Part shown: positions 43,601 to 57,241 of the stretch, piece after piece
Layout: each line of letters opens with the position of its first letter
How positions within the stretch are numbered: the first letter of the stretch is position 1
Assembly (NCBI RefSeq): GCF_031877795.1
Contig: NC_133933.1
Span: 69,692,503-69,756,502, forward strand
DNA: 64,000 nucleotides
Direction: 5' to 3'
Source: Strix aluco
Taxonomy: Eukaryota; Chordata; Aves; Strigiformes; Strigidae
Notes under the pieces: model-generated
Told to the model about the DNA's origin: nothing
What the model saw: the letters and a program-made list of their open reading frames with translations, nothing else
Database searches by the model: none
Program-made: the position numbers and the translations under genes

Positions 43601-46600
43601 GTAAAGACAATGTCTGTTGCATGTGAACACTGCATTGCCATATCTCTCAAGTTAATTCACAGCAAAGCACTCTGTGACATTTACAAAACAGCTGTATAGT
43701 CCTTTTGTCCTAGGTTATATACTCTGTTAAAGGTGACGATAGGCTTGCTAAGGTGCAGAATTAGTCAACTCCTTCCTCCTAGACTTATAATTTTTAAAGA
43801 AGATCATACATTTGCAACTGGTGAGATCATATGTTTAAACTGATGAGAAAAAAAAAATCAGCAAAATCTTCGACATTCTTTTCTTTAGCTAAGTCTATCT
43901 TGTTATAATGTATTAGGCTACAAAATTTTAGCTGCAAGATCTTTCGCTTGTGCAACAAACCAAGCCCTGTATTTCTGAGATAAGCTCATCTGTCTACCTC
44001 TTCTGTATGTACTACTCTTAAAATGAACTGCATTTGATAAGGAAATATTTAATTTCAGCACAGGATTTTCAAATTATTTTACAAAGTCTTTTTTTTAAGC
44101 ATAGAACTGTATTCTTCAAGTCTTAGTGTTCAATTAGAGTCCTTGGCTTCAAGAAACATAGTTTTCTGGTCAGTCATGGAGAGCTGATACAGCAGCCTTC
44201 AGTTAAACGGCGTCCTTACTTGAAAAGAGTCTTCAGCAGCTAACTTCTTTCAAATGCCTCTTTTTCAGTCAGCTGTGGATGTTTGTGCTAGTGCTAGTTT
44301 TGATTGGCTTTTCCCTTGGCATGATTGCTATCCCAGTGTTTCCAGAGATACTGCACTGCGCATAGTAAGTAACTTGGTCCAACACATCTTTCATGTTACT
44401 TAACAGTAGGAAACTGCAACTGATGTTCAGGGGTGAATATGAAGTGGTGTTTTGGTGTGGCTTTTACCCCCCTTTTTGAGGCAAAGGCAGTGAGTAACAC
44501 TTAAATGTTTCCACTATTCTTTTGTCTTAGTTTTTTTCTGACTGAGCACCTCTGTCATACTCCAAATATAATTTTGTAAATATGTACTTCAGTACCATGA
44601 ACACACTGAAGTCCACCAGACTTTGGGTCTCATACCATGGGGGGACCTGTGTGTGTGATTTCATATACATGGGATTTATTTCAGCTTCTGAGGACGATAA
44701 ATAGCAAGCAGTCTTCACTAGATTTCCAGACTGCTTTAGTTTTAACAGCTGCACCTACAGGTGTCATGCTTGCTCAAAGTACAAGGTCTGTGATGTGGCT
44801 TGACAGTAATGACCTAGAAGGGTCTTGGTTTACTCCTGTTAGTATCTTCCTCTTGGAACAAGGTCTTATCTTCTTAAAAGTCACCTGCCACCGTTTTACA
44901 CTTGCTATATGAAACATGGGGAATGAGGGATGGTGTGATGTTAGAAATCTCACTTGGAAGACATCAGAGATGAGGAGTAGCACTGTAATCCTCCAGAGAG
45001 GCAGCAAAGAAGAAAGTACTGGCTAAACAGTTATGATTCTGCTGTACGCTTTTGCTTGTTAACTATTTATGTTGTGTGTAAATTAAAAGGAGGAAAAAAA
45101 CTCTTTATGGGGGAAGGCTATAGACGGAGACACAATAATGTATTGTACTACTCTAACTGGTCTGTCTTTCTGCAGTGAGAATGGATTTGAAGAAGGTCTG
45201 AGTCTGCTGGGACTGGTATCTGGGCTCTTCAATGCCATGTGGTCCCTTGGGTAGGTATACAGTCACCTTTCTGGAATCTATGAGTGTTCGTTTGTTCCCT
45301 ATTGCCACATGAAAGCCTGCTGCCTTACAACAAAAAGTCTTGCACTGCAGTCATTGCATTAACCTTGATTCAGAAGGTTCTCACTAAACAGGTGCCAGGT
45401 GGACATGTTAAAACAAAACTTTTTACCCAACAAATGGATTCTGAACTTGTCTTCCTTGAAATGTATTGCCCTGCATATCAAAAAGCTGCGGTGATTAAGT
45501 GGATGTTAGCTTGTGCGTGTGGTCATTTTTCTTGTCACTGAAGTATTTAATGCTTAATACAGAGAGAGGTGGACCCTAATTTTTTAAAAGCTAAGTCCAC
45601 TCACGTGGAGTGAGCTAGAAGGTATCTGCTCCTGACTAATTCTGTTCTCTCTTTTTCGTTTTCCACACTTCCTACTTTTGTCTGGGATAGCTTGGGGTAG
45701 AATCTTCTCTTTCAGGCACAGCCATTATTTAAGGTTTGTGTTTGTGTAGCTTAGCAGAGTGTGTCTGTGTTACCCAGTGGTCATCACAGAAATGAGTTAA
45801 AGGCATCGCTGGCTGAGTGACCCTTCAGAGCTGTCACTCAGTGGGAAGTGATGGAGTCCCCATATTGACAGCCACTTCCAGGATTTTTTTTATCTGCCCT
45901 TGTAGTCCTCTGTGGTTGCAGGTGGGTTTCAGTGGTACAAATTTGCACCACTTTTTTTCCAAGCTAACTGAAGTTCTAGCTGACCTGTTTATCTGGTGTA
46001 GGGTTCAGTACCAATATAGGTAGTATAAAGTTACCAAACCCCAGTTTTATGCTGCTGTCAAACCTGGTTTTATTTTGTGACTTTCTTCCAGGAGGTCTCT
46101 CTATTTTTACACAGTTTTGTCCCTTTCTGTAGTGAGAGACTGAATCATGTAAGACCTTACATAAAGTGACAGCAGCTGCATAACCTTTCATGGCATTCTT
46201 AGACAGGCATGAAGGTGCAGGGCAGTTACATACAGCTCAACCTTGCAGTGACCGCATCTGTCACAAGGTACCTCACCACCTGTATATATCCATCAGTTTT
46301 GTCTTGAAGTTTGGAAGTTTTACATTTTGAGGGATGAGATTTTAAATTTGTTCTATGACAGAATTGATTGGTGTAGATGCCCTATTCTAACATGGTCCTT
46401 AATGGGGCCTTTAAGCCTTTCCAGATATGGAAAAGGGTGCATTCAGCTTTCTGATGTGGATCCTATTTCCAGCTGAGGAGGTAACTAGTCAGGTTTATTG
46501 GGGTCATGGCAAACAAAGAATTAATGCTTATTCTGGGTTATAGGAAAGTTAGGTCTGTGGAAAACAGTCTCTTTGTTGACAAAGCGGGGAGAATCAATGG

Positions 46601-48550
46601 AGGGAGGCCACACAACACAGTAAAAATCTTATCTGAGAATATGATATGTTATCTTTTTTGTCTGGGATGCCAATACTTCATTTTGATTTGTTGCAGGGCA
46701 TTTGCAGGTCCCACTCTGGGAGGATTTCTAAATGAAAAACTGGGTTTTGAATGGGCCTCAGCCATCCAGGGAGGATGGGCACTGTTAAGTGTAAGTAATT
46801 ACACATTTTTTTCTTTTTATATCTATTGCAATTAAAAGCTATTGAATAAGGTTATTACTATTATAATTGTAACTGACTCTTTCCTCAAAGGGTCTTGCAG
46901 CTGGAATATTCTATATCACTGAGGCAACAAGGACAAGGTATGCTGAGATATTTATTCTTTATTTTACTTGCAGCCATATAAAGCAAACCTTTGAAACCTG
47001 TGCTTCCATTTTTTTCCTCACTACCAACCTGATAATGAATGACAAGATGAGCAGTAAAAATATTGCTTAATACTTTGTCTGTATGCTTTTCTAAATCCCT
47101 ACTGACCTAAACAGAGACTTAAACCAGACAATGCCTGTTCTATACAAGCAACAAGACTGTGGCATTAAGAAGTAAACCCTACTGATGGTTCCTCCAGGAG
47201 TGTGTTTGTGAGCTGGAGTTGGCTGGATGGTCACATTCAGAGAGTAGTGGTCAAAGGCTCAATGTCCAGATGGAGATCAGTGATGAGTGGTGTCCCTCAG
47301 GGGTCCGTATTGGAACAAGTAGTGTTTACTGTCTTCACCAACGACATAGACAGTAGGATCAGGTGCACCCTCAGCAAATTTGCAGGTGACACCAAGCTGA
47401 GTGGTGCATTTGAGATGCCCGAGGGACAGGATGCCATCCAGAGGGACCTGGACAAGCTTGAGAAGTGGGCCCATGTGAACATCATGAAGTTCAACAAGGC
47501 CAAATGCAAGGTCCTGCACCTGGGTCAGGGCAACCTCTGGTATCAATACAGGCTGGGGGATGAAGGAATTGAGAGCAGCCCAGTTGAGAAGGACCTAGGG
47601 GTACTGGTGATTGAAAAGCTGGACATGAGCTGGCCGTGTGCACTCACGGCTCAGAAAGCCAACCATGTCCTGGACTGCATCAAAAGAAGCCTGACCAGCA
47701 GGTCAAGGGAGGTGATTCTCCCCTTCTACCCTGCTCCTGTGAGACCCCACCTGGAGTACTGTGTCCAGCTGTAGAGTCCTCAGCACAGGAAAGACATGGA
47801 CCTGTTGGACTGGGTCCAGAGGAGGGCCACAAAAATGATCAGAGGGATGGAATATCTCTCCTATGAAGACAGGCCTAGAGAGTTGGGGTTGTTCATCCTG
47901 GAGAAGAGAAGGCTCTAGGGAAACCTTACTGCAGCTTTCAGCAGTTAAAGGGGACTTATAAGGAAGATGGGGACAGACTTTTTAGTAGGGTCTGTTGCAT
48001 TAGGACAAGGGGTAATGGTTTTAAACTAAAAGAAGGTAGGTTCAGACTAGATATGAGGAAGAAGTTTTTTTCAATGAGAGTGGTGAAACACTGGAACAGA
48101 TTGCCCAGAGAGGTGGTAGATGCCCCATCACTGGAAACGTTCAAGGCCAGGTTGGATGGGCTTTGAGCAACCTGATCTAGCTGAAGATGTCCCTGCTCAT
48201 TTCAGGGGGGTTGGACTAGATGACCTTTAAAGGTCCCTTCCAACCCAAACCGTTCTGTGATTCTGTGAAATGATAGGTGTGAAAGCAGTAATACATGGTT
48301 CTGTGCAGTAGTGGGAAACTAAATCTAGTGATCCACATAGTTCTTTCCACATAATGTGTGGCTTTTTTTTTTTTTTTTTTTTGCTATAATGTTGGTATTG
48401 CACAGAGAATATTGGTATTGTATCTAGAGAATATTAAACCTGTTTCTTTCTTCCTGTTCTTTTCCTTGTGCAAACAGTTCCAGTTCCAGCCTGCAAACTT
48501 CTCCTGGTGATAATGAAGAAAGGACTCATCTGATGGGCAGTGAAACATAG
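31256..48550 (+). CDS. SLC18B1: Vesicular polyamine transporter, major facilitator superfamily (SLC18B1)
   Basis: Known family role: proton-driven loading of spermidine, spermine and some monoamines into secretory vesicles. Coding exons are 31256-31301, 31777-31916, 32978-33073, 34758-34831, 35604-35751, 38525-38681, 40189-40325, 42003-42104, 43074-43165, 44269-44364, 45176-45250, 46697-46790, 46891-46937 and 48478-48550. All are bounded by GT/AG and in phase, giving 1,377 nt and 458 residues (human about 456). Recognisable blocks include [14 protein letters not shown] after the cytosolic N-terminus, [48 protein letters not shown] and [18 protein letters not shown], spread over a 12-helix fold. 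The C-terminus ends [10 protein letters not shown]. Two in-frame ATGs exist. That at 31,280 has the better context (G at -3 and +4) and would give 450 residues; I report the first. The exon 2 acceptor is NAGNAG. Introns are otherwise ordinary, apart from the CR1 in the last one. Confidence 0.95.
47190..48269 (+). mobile_element. CR1 LINE, 5'-truncated, in last intron of SLC18B1
   Basis: About 1.08 kb of CR1 lies in the same sense as the host gene. An open frame at 47,202-47,774 (190 residues) covers the C-terminal reverse-transcriptase region. It includes SGVPQGSVL, the palm motif region reading FAGDTKLSG where active CR1 has FADD, then [23 protein letters not shown] and VRPHLEYC. A stop ends this frame, and downstream the element continues through the thumb-like and 3' UTR parts to the terminal gttctgtgattctgtga. 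The Asp-to-Gly change in the catalytic pair and the truncation make it inactive. Target duplication was not identified. Confidence 0.93.
48363..48382 (+). repeat. T20 homopolymer before the last SLC18B1 exon
   Basis: Twenty consecutive T about 95 bp upstream of the last exon and about 95 bp after the CR1 end. Expected to be length-variable. Confidence 0.9.
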
Positions 48551-49025
48551 CCAGACATACTTGCAATTCTCTGTTTACTATTTTGGTTTAACCTAGTGTT
48601 GAAATGAGTGGACTTAACAGTGTTTCATTATTCTGGAGCTGGAATACATACGTGATCCCTTAGTGAACAACCAGTTGTGGTTTAGTTGTAGCTGCATTAC
48701 TGTTTTGAAACACTGAACACTGACTGCCTTTCTTTTGGAAGTCCTCATGTGGATTGGCTGAAGTGATGAATAATCCTCAGATGTCAGCCCGTTTAATTGT
48801 GTTTCATATACAGTGCACCACTGTATGTGAAGAGGTGTGTTTTCAAATGTTTGGTTTCTATACTTGAGCCTGCTGTGCATTATTCTTGGTAAAGCTACTA
48901 TTTTGCTACCATGATTTTCTGTATTTTTTAAAAGAAAATTCATTATTTTGTAATACCTTAACAGATAACATAAAATGTTGAAATAGAATTTGGAATGACA
49001 AAGCATTAAGCACAATATTGTTTTC

Positions 49026-49031
49026 ATTAAA
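49026..49031 (+). terminator. SLC18B1 poly(A) signal ATTAAA
   Basis: ATTAAA about 476 bp after the stop codon, followed by a T-rich stretch, gives a 3' UTR of roughly 0.5 kb. No AATAAA lies between. Confidence 0.65.
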
Positions 49032-49049
49032 GCAACTTTTTTTTTCCTA

Positions 49050-50930
49050 AATTTTGTGAATTTTCTTAGACAATATGAGTCTAAAAGACTTTGTGTCTAC
49101 CAGCACTTGAAAGTGCCTGAAAATGGGAGGCAAAGGTGATGAAAAGAAGACATAGTATCTCCACACAGAACTAACTGATCTTCAGTCCTAGAGGAGACTT
49201 GGCATCATGTGTGTATAAATACATACACAGACATATGTATGTTTGTATAATATATGAAGACTCAGCTTGCTGTGTGTGAGATCTATTCTACTAATGAATG
49301 CCAGCTGGAATGTCTGTACTAATTGCCTTGGCAACTGTAAATCTATCAAAAGTCTAGGGCTACTATTTTCCAACAATAGGGGAAAAAAAACCCCTCCTCA
49401 CCTCCAGATGCTCAGCAAAAAAAGGCAAGGGAAACCGAGACAAAGACATGCCTGGCGAACTCACACTAGATTTCTTGACCTCGGTTGTGGCAAAAGTCTT
49501 TTGATTTGTCCTTGAGCCCAGAACTGAGTGCTAGAAAGGGTTCTCTGTGGTACCCATTTTTCCATAAATAAGAAAAAGGGTCTAGTCCTAGCAATTTCCA
49601 ATCAGTTTCTCTTGTGAGTAACTGCTGGAATTTATATGAGAAATACTTTTCTCTGCCAGAGCCCTTTTGAGAGCACTAGCAAGAACTGCTCTGGTAGCCA
49701 GATGAACTGTGAAGCATCAGTGTACCAAAGAGCAGGCTTCCCCTGGACACATCCTGGCAACAGCTCCCTTTCCTTTTGTATCAGACATTAGACTTTACTG
49801 AAACTGGGAATGTAAACCTCAACCTGTTATGAAGTGCTGACCCTGAGGTACTGATGGTGAGGCAGATGCGAAGGACTAGAGGTCCTAAAAGCACACAAGA
49901 TGCAGATTAGTAGGCATGAGACTTAATTAGCTCTCTTTGTGGAACGACTTGTTCGCTTACCTGACTTGTGCCATTAGGACTTGGAAGTGACCAGGATCAC
50001 CAGAAGGAGCACAAAAGTCCTTGAAATTGATGAGCTGTCTTGCAGTGCATGAACTTCACTAGCACTCCAGTAGAAACTAGACAGGTTTAACTAATCCCTC
50101 TAGTTTTCTGGCAACGCATCTTCTCCCCTCTTCATTCTTTCACATGCACAACAGAGGCGAAAGAAACCCAAAGGGGAATCCTGATTTCCAGATTTCTTGT
50201 TCAAATCAACTCACAAGCATGCTCTCCTGCCATGATTATCCAGGGGTCCTGGACACATGATTAAAGCAGAGCAGTCAGATCTCCTATAGGAAGCTCAGCA
50301 ATCCCATGGCTACTGCTGTGCTTGTCTCATGTGGTGGCAGATCTAAATACCCATCTGCTGTTGCTAACACAGTTGAACAATCTGTGAAGCTGTGATAAGT
50401 AGAGACTGTGCCACGTATAGCCAAACTACACATGGCTAGATTGGAGTGGTCCTGAGCTGGGGTGGCACAGGCAGTGCCAGTACAGCAGCACCGAGCTGGG
50501 GGCTGGCCGCCTGCCTCCTGCAGCCCTGCCTGCACACCGCGCCCTCAAGCTTGGACAGGAATGTGTCCGTGCTGGTTTTGACTGAGATTTCCCAAACTCT
50601 GGCTTGTTTTCCTGCTGTGACCTGGGCTTGCCTTGAACTGCATTACTACAGCAGTGCCATGCCCAAATAATTTGTAAATCTGGCAAGCGACATGTTTCTT
50701 CAGCTGCAGCACAGTGGTGACTTCTCTGTTGGTGGTGCATGGCAGCATTGCTCAATGCTGGCAGCTCTTTTGCCTTTAATGTTGTGGGACTTTCTGGGCA
50801 GAGTGATTGCATTTCCTGGTGTCAGCTTTCTACCGCTCTGGGGAAGTCCCAGGTTTTGTGCAAGACTTTTCTTTTTAAATCCCCCTGTCTTTGCTTGCCC
50901 CTGGCCTCCTCTTGGGCGACTTCCAGGCTC
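49050..50930. other. Intergenic region between SLC18B1 and the first vanin
   Basis: No gene or repeat was recognised. GC content rises from about 50.4 kb towards the vanin start. Upstream leader exons or the promoter of the vanin may lie here but are not identifiable. Confidence 0.5.
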
Positions 50931-50935
50931 CAAGC

Positions 50936-53900
50936 ATGGGGCTTCCTAAAGCTTGTGCCTGTGCCGTGCTTTGGGTGCTGTCTGCTCTGGAGGCCTGTGC
51001 CCTGGGCAGCTACATCGCAGCTGTCTACGAGCACAGCGTGGTCTTGTCAGAGGACACTGAAGTGCCAGTTTCTCCTGAGGAGGCCTTGGTGCTGATGGAC
51101 AAAAATATGGCAATTTTGGAAGCAGCCATTAAGGAAGCAGCCAGACAGGTATTATGACAGAGTTAGAGACATTCATTTTGGTAAACACTGACCATTTATT
51201 TATTTTCTTAATGGTGTTTTTTGGGTTTATATGTTGGTACTAGGGTGCCCATATCATTGTGACTCCTGAAGATGGCATTTACGGCTGGGTCTTCACAAGG
51301 GAAACAATATACCCTTACCTTGAGGATATCCCAGACCCAGAAGTGAACTGGATTCCGTGTGCTGATCCTGGAAGGTATCATCACTGCTGTGCATGGACAA
51401 ACAGTCTGGTGGGAAAGATGGCTACCTTTAGAAGTGGTTGTTGATAGTTTTAAATGTCTTGGAGCAACTGCTGTGAAATGAAGGCAGGTTAGACAATGTG
51501 TGGTTGCCATAAATATCTTCAGGCAACTTCCGTCATCATTTTTCTCTGTTGTTTTTTTCTCGCTGTAATTCTTTTGATTTTAGTTAGTATACTCATACAG
51601 GTTGAGATTTATTTAAAAGAAAAACAAAGCCTTACAGAATCTACATTTCAGTAATGTATTCCATACATGTTGAAGAAAATATTTAAGATACAGGAATATT
51701 AGGAATAATTGTGAATAAGATAACAGCTACTACTGAAAAGATATGCCGCACAATTTCAAATTTATATTTTTGAATGATGACATGGAAGCCTTTTTATTCT
51801 TTTATTTTCTTTAATAAATTGCACCATTTTTTGAAGCTGAAATATTTGGTGAAAGGTAACAAAACACACCACAGAAGAAACAAATCCTAAACTACCTCAG
51901 CACAGCAACCAAATCAAGATCTGGAGCAGAATGTCTGAGATTAGCCCATGTGTTGGTGTAACATCAGTGCTGTGCCACATGCTGGCAGCAGAAGGGAGAC
52001 TTTAAGGTGTAAAGATTCACTTTCACCGCAAGAAAATCCCTGTGTTCCTTACATAGTCAATGTGAGGTGAAGCCAGAGTTTCAGCATACTAAGCTTTGAA
52101 GCACAAAACTGCTGCCTTGTGTTGAATAACAGAAAATGACAGTCTTGTATTAGATGTAACTTAAACCTATCATTCTTGTGATCTGTAGTCTTAGTGTTGG
52201 CATTTTTATGGATTGACTGTTTTTGATGTTTTATTTCCTTTCTTCCTTCCCTGCTGTTTAGGTTTGCTCCCTCACCCGTGCTGGAAAGGCTAAGCTGTCT
52301 GGCGAGGAATAACTCCATCTATGTGGTTGCAAATATGGGAGACAAGAAGCCATGTAACTCCAGTGATCCAAGGTGCCCAAGTGATGGTCACTATCAGTAC
52401 AATACCAATGTTGTCTTTGACTCAGAAGGGAAACTGGTGGCTCGTTATCACAAGGTAAGAGGATTTTACAATGTTCAGGAAGTGCATGATCCTCAGGTGA
52501 TTAAAGATGTGAAACAGAACCTGCTTCCCAGGGTTAAATGTATTTGTATATAGAGTCATTATAGAGCAGGCGTCAGAGGGCAGGTGAAAGCCACTGCCTT
52601 AAGAGATCTTCATTCCTGCTATTCTGAATTTAATAGCAAGTAATTAAATGAAATTAATTAAAACTCAATAAGCCTATTTTTACTGCTTCTCGATATGAAG
52701 TAACACATGAGATATTAAAACATTAATGTCCTGAACTGTTGCTAACTAAATACAAATCCCCTTCACTGGTATAAATCAGAACCATGGATATTTGTGCTTG
52801 AGTCCTCTTGAAGTGGTATAAATTCTTCTTTTCAAAACTAAGATACAGCATGTTCACAAAACACATTCTTTATTACTTGTATTTAAGTGAATATTATATT
52901 CAATATTAGTCTGATTTAAATGATTTGATTTCTTTTCTAATCTTTTTTTTTTTTAATCCATTCCTCCCTTTCTATGAACAGTACAACCTTTTTGTGACAG
53001 AGAAACAGTTTAATTACCCCAAGGATCCTGAATTTGTGACTTTCAATACCTCCTTTGGCTACTTTGGCATTTTCACTTGTGCAGACATACTCTACCATGA
53101 CCCAGCTGTGGTCTTGGCAAGCAGATTTCAGGTTGACACCATTCTGTTCCCAACCGCTTGGGTTAACACTCTTCCACTGTTGTCAGCAGTCCAGTTTCAC
53201 TCAGCATGGGCCATGGGAATGGGCGTCAACTTTCTTTCAGCAAATACGTGCAACTCCACTTTAGAAATGACAGGTAATGTGATATTGCTCTAATTGATCT
53301 TGTTCACGTGGGCAACATTTACATCTGTGTAGTGCAGATGACCTGAGCAGAAATTCCCATCAGCTTTAGGCATGCATACACATACCAACACGATTAGGAC
53401 AAGAGAACTTGTACAGACAAAAAGAAAATAAAAATGTGATACATAAGAACTCAGAAATGCTTAAGTTGACTAGAACACCTTTAGTTATATATTAAATGAT
53501 CAGTCCTGAGAGCTTATGCATGTGATTCTTCATCTTCCAACCCTGGTGTTTATCGATGTTTTGGTCATGTGAAGGCCCAAGCTTTTTTTTCCTCCACTAG
53601 GTGGAAACCTAACTCTGAGAAATGTTCTTTTCAGTCCTGCAAGCATTACTTCTGGGCTGGAGACTTTGTGTCAAGTTTTCTTTGCAAGCTCTGTTTTCAC
53701 TGCATATTTTTCCTGAGCAGATGCTAGAATTCAAACACAAGTTTTGTGGGAATGTGCTTGCAGAAGTGAGAGAAACTTACCTTCCAAATAAAAGCAGATA
53801 TAGGCCATTCCTTTAGTTCTTAGTCATTGATGACCTTATGTCATACAACTCATATTCTTTATGGATAAGTTTTACTCTTGGTTTTAAAGGTTTATGTATT

Positions 53901-56277
53901 TATGTAAAGATCTTGGATAAAGATGTGACTTTCGGTAATATCTTTCTCTTACAGAATTTTTTTGGATTTGACAGTGTTACCATTAATTTTATTCAGAAAT
54001 ACTGATCGCTAATTCAGCTAAACTCAATGAGGAATGTATAGCTTCAGCCACTTAAATCATATATAATGGCATATAATTGGCACACTAATCTTGTCACTTA
54101 TAATACATGAAAGATCAGAGTTTGGTCTACTTTCCATTGATTGCAAAAAGCATTAGGTTAGAATTGTAGTCTGTGGAGGCTTAATTTCGTTTCAAAACAA
54201 TCTGCTAAACATTAGAATAAAATTTGGCACATGTTTAATTAGTACACGTTTAATTAGTGAAGACTGCTTACTTGTCCCATACACTTGCTTTCAAATTAAA
54301 AGCTTTCTGGTGTTATGTGTTTGCAGGGAGTGGTATTTATGCTCCAGAAGGTCCGAGAGCGTGTTATTACAATAGAGAAATGGAAAATGGTCACCTTTTG
54401 GTGACAGAACTGAGTTCACACCCACGTCTCTCTCCTGACTATCCTGCTGCTGTTAACTGGAAATCATATGCCAGCAGGATTGAACAGCTTCCATCAAACA
54501 ACCACTATTTCAGTGAGGTCATTTACCATGATACCTTCTCCTTCACGGAGCTCACTGAACCCGAGGGATATTGTGCCATTTGCCAGCAGGACCTCTGTTG
54601 CCATCTGAGTTACAAGATGGAAGAGAAGCAGAAAGATGACATTTATGTTCTGGGTGCCTTTGATGGGCTACATGTTGTTGAAGGAGAGTATTATTTGCAG
54701 GTAAAGGTTTTCTGTTCTTATTTGGACAGTAGGAAGGCTGCAACACTTTCTTTGCAGTCCATTTGCATTTATCTCATTTTTGATTGAGGGGGTTTAAGAG
54801 GAGGCATTTTTTAGGCCCCTCTGAAAACATTTGTTTTCTTCATGATGCCTTTTGACCTCATTAGGGATGTTGATCCTGCTTTTCTGTCTGTTATAAATTA
54901 TGAAATTGAAGACCCTGAGTTGACTCTGTGCTATAACACTTCAAGGAGGTTTCCATATATATGTACAAAAGGGAAAGAAGATTGTAGCATTCTCCCTGTC
55001 TTCATAGGGGTGCTCTTGTCACAGAGAGCTGTTTTCTGCTCAGTGGTTTTTACCATTGTGGTCATGTGATTCTCTAACATGCGGTTATCTAACAAAAATA
55101 AGAAACTAAATATGGATATAACATTTGTATTCACATGGCTTGTCAGTGTATTAATTCTTTTAAATTTCACTGTTAGGCTTTTTTTAATGTGCTATATCTT
55201 TATATCTTTCCTCTATAACTTTAGTGTATTCCCACTGGAGTAGGCAAATAAGTATGGCTTCAGTTTTTTAGGAAACTCAGCCAGAGCTGAAGTAACTTCC
55301 CTACATCACAAACTATCCCACATCTATGACTAAATGCATATGCATTATGCATGAATGCACACATAACTTATAAACACTCGTGTGTAGACACAGACACAGT
55401 GCTTTCCTGTGGTACTGTCAAAGAACTGTCTTTTTACAAAGTTTTATATGCTACCCACAGATCCTCTTGGCCTAAATAAATGAGTAGAAGTATTGGATCA
55501 TTTCTTCATCATGGTAGCTTTTCTTACAATCAAATACAGCTCTTGATTGTTGAAAGCTTAGTGGTATTTTGCCTTTCTGTATCCTTCTCCCCACAGATAT
55601 GCACGGTTCTCAAGTGCAAGAGCAACGACCTGGACACATGTGGGCAGCCAGTGGAGACAGCTCAGACCAAGTTCGAGAGGTTCTCCCTCAGTGGCACGTT
55701 TGGCACCAACTATGTCTTTCCAGAAGTCTTGTACAGCGGGGTGCAACTGGCCCCTGGGGAGTTCGAGGTAATGGGACACCTTTGTGAGTTGTCAGACTTG
55801 TAACACAAATGGTCAAAAAGCCACTACAAGACACACGAGCAACTTGGTAGTTATCAATATCCTCTATTTCAGTAACTGGCTTGAGTTCAAAACAGCTTTA
55901 TTTCTGCCTGATTTTCCTGGTTTCATTCATACAGCAGGTCCATTTTGCTGATTGCCTTCTTCCCTGTCCCTCCACATCCCCTAGAACAAGATCTTGCTCA
56001 AGAAAGAAGTGTAGTTTTTCTCAGACTTCGTGGTAGCTCCAAGTGAGCTACCACATCTCTCAACTAGGTCAACATTAATGGATATATTATTTTGTGGTTT
56101 TCATACAATAGTACTGCTTTGCTGATGTTCCTGTTTATTTTACTTTTCCATAACTAGGTGCTAACTGATGGACGTCTGATAAGTCGGACTAGTACATCCA
56201 AGCCAGTTTTGAGTGTAACACTCTTTGGGAGGTGGTATGAAAAGGACCCTCTCCACACACAGCAAGTTTCACCATGA
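50936..56277 (+). CDS. VNN: Vanin / pantetheinase family amidohydrolase, complete, seven exons
   Basis: Nitrilase-fold amidase. Family members hydrolyse pantetheine to pantothenate and cysteamine (vanins) or biocytin (biotinidase). Exons are 50936-51148, 51244-51374, 52262-52454, 52982-53273, 54327-54700, 55597-55767 and 56158-56277, all GT/AG and in phase, giving 497 residues. A hydrophobic signal peptide precedes SYIAAVYEH. The catalytic triad is intact: Glu80 in [10 protein letters not shown], Lys179 in ARYHK and Cys212 in GIFTCADIL. Possible N-glycosylation sites are NNS, NSS, NTS and NST. Odd points: residue 213 after the catalytic Cys is Ala, where vanins and biotinidase normally have Phe. 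The protein also ends [17 protein letters not shown] with no hydrophobic tail, so the GPI anchor of VNN1/VNN2 appears to be absent and secretion is likely. The start chosen gives the standard signal peptide. Which mammalian vanin it matches is unresolved. Confidence 0.93.
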
Positions 56278-57241
56278 TTTCACTGCAGATCCTTTAAGAT
56301 CTCATCTGCTTGATTCTGTAATGCTAATTAATCATAATTAATCCTAATGTTAATGAATGTTAATTGCTGTTAATATGCCATAATTATAATGGCATTCTAT
56401 TTCCCAAGTTGCCTTATCTAGCAGCATAATCATTGCACATTGATTTGTTGACTTGATTTTGCAGAAAAAATGAATTACTCTGCTAGGCAGTTCTGTATGT
56501 TTTTATATGATAGTGTTGGTTGTCGTAGGCTTGATCTTGACACTGGGGACAATAGAAATGGATTCCTCTGACTTTAGTGGTGTAGAATTCAGGCACACAG
56601 AAGTGGGTTGTGGCCCAATAATAACCGATTTTTAATTCTTTGAAATTTTTGGTGGAGTATTAGAAATAATTTCCACAACACTGTTCCACCCCATCTCAGA
56701 ACACGCACTTTTCTAAACCAGAGATTAACAGAACCTTTGAAAGACAATGGTTCAACTTTTATCATTTACTTTGAAAAAAGAAAACAAGCCTTGGAACACC
56801 GCTGCTTCAAAAAACTGTTATTCAACTGAGCACACAGTGTAATGTGTTATCCTGTCATGCCCTGACTTACAGTTGGAGGAGTTTACTTTAATCTTTCTAG
56901 CCACAGTTTTAGGGTGTGGAAAATTTCCTTTCCACAAAACTATTTATGACTGTGCCCCCTTTTTCAAGCAGTCAGCTGGATCCATATCAAAAATTCTCAA
57001 AATGAGCCATTTTGTAGATGCATATCTGTCTTCCCGTGAAATGGTTAGAGTCAGGACTGTGCAGGCAGGTGTTGGGAGAGGCTAGGGCACAGCCTGAACT
57101 GATTGAACGCACTGGCATGTGTACAAGTGCAGGCCCTTCAGACTATACTTTCTAAGCAAGTGGACTGGATTACTTTGTGTGGCACAGCTAAGATTTCTAT
57201 GTGTGGTTAATTTTGTTGTTTGTTCTGCATGTTTGTTTTGA

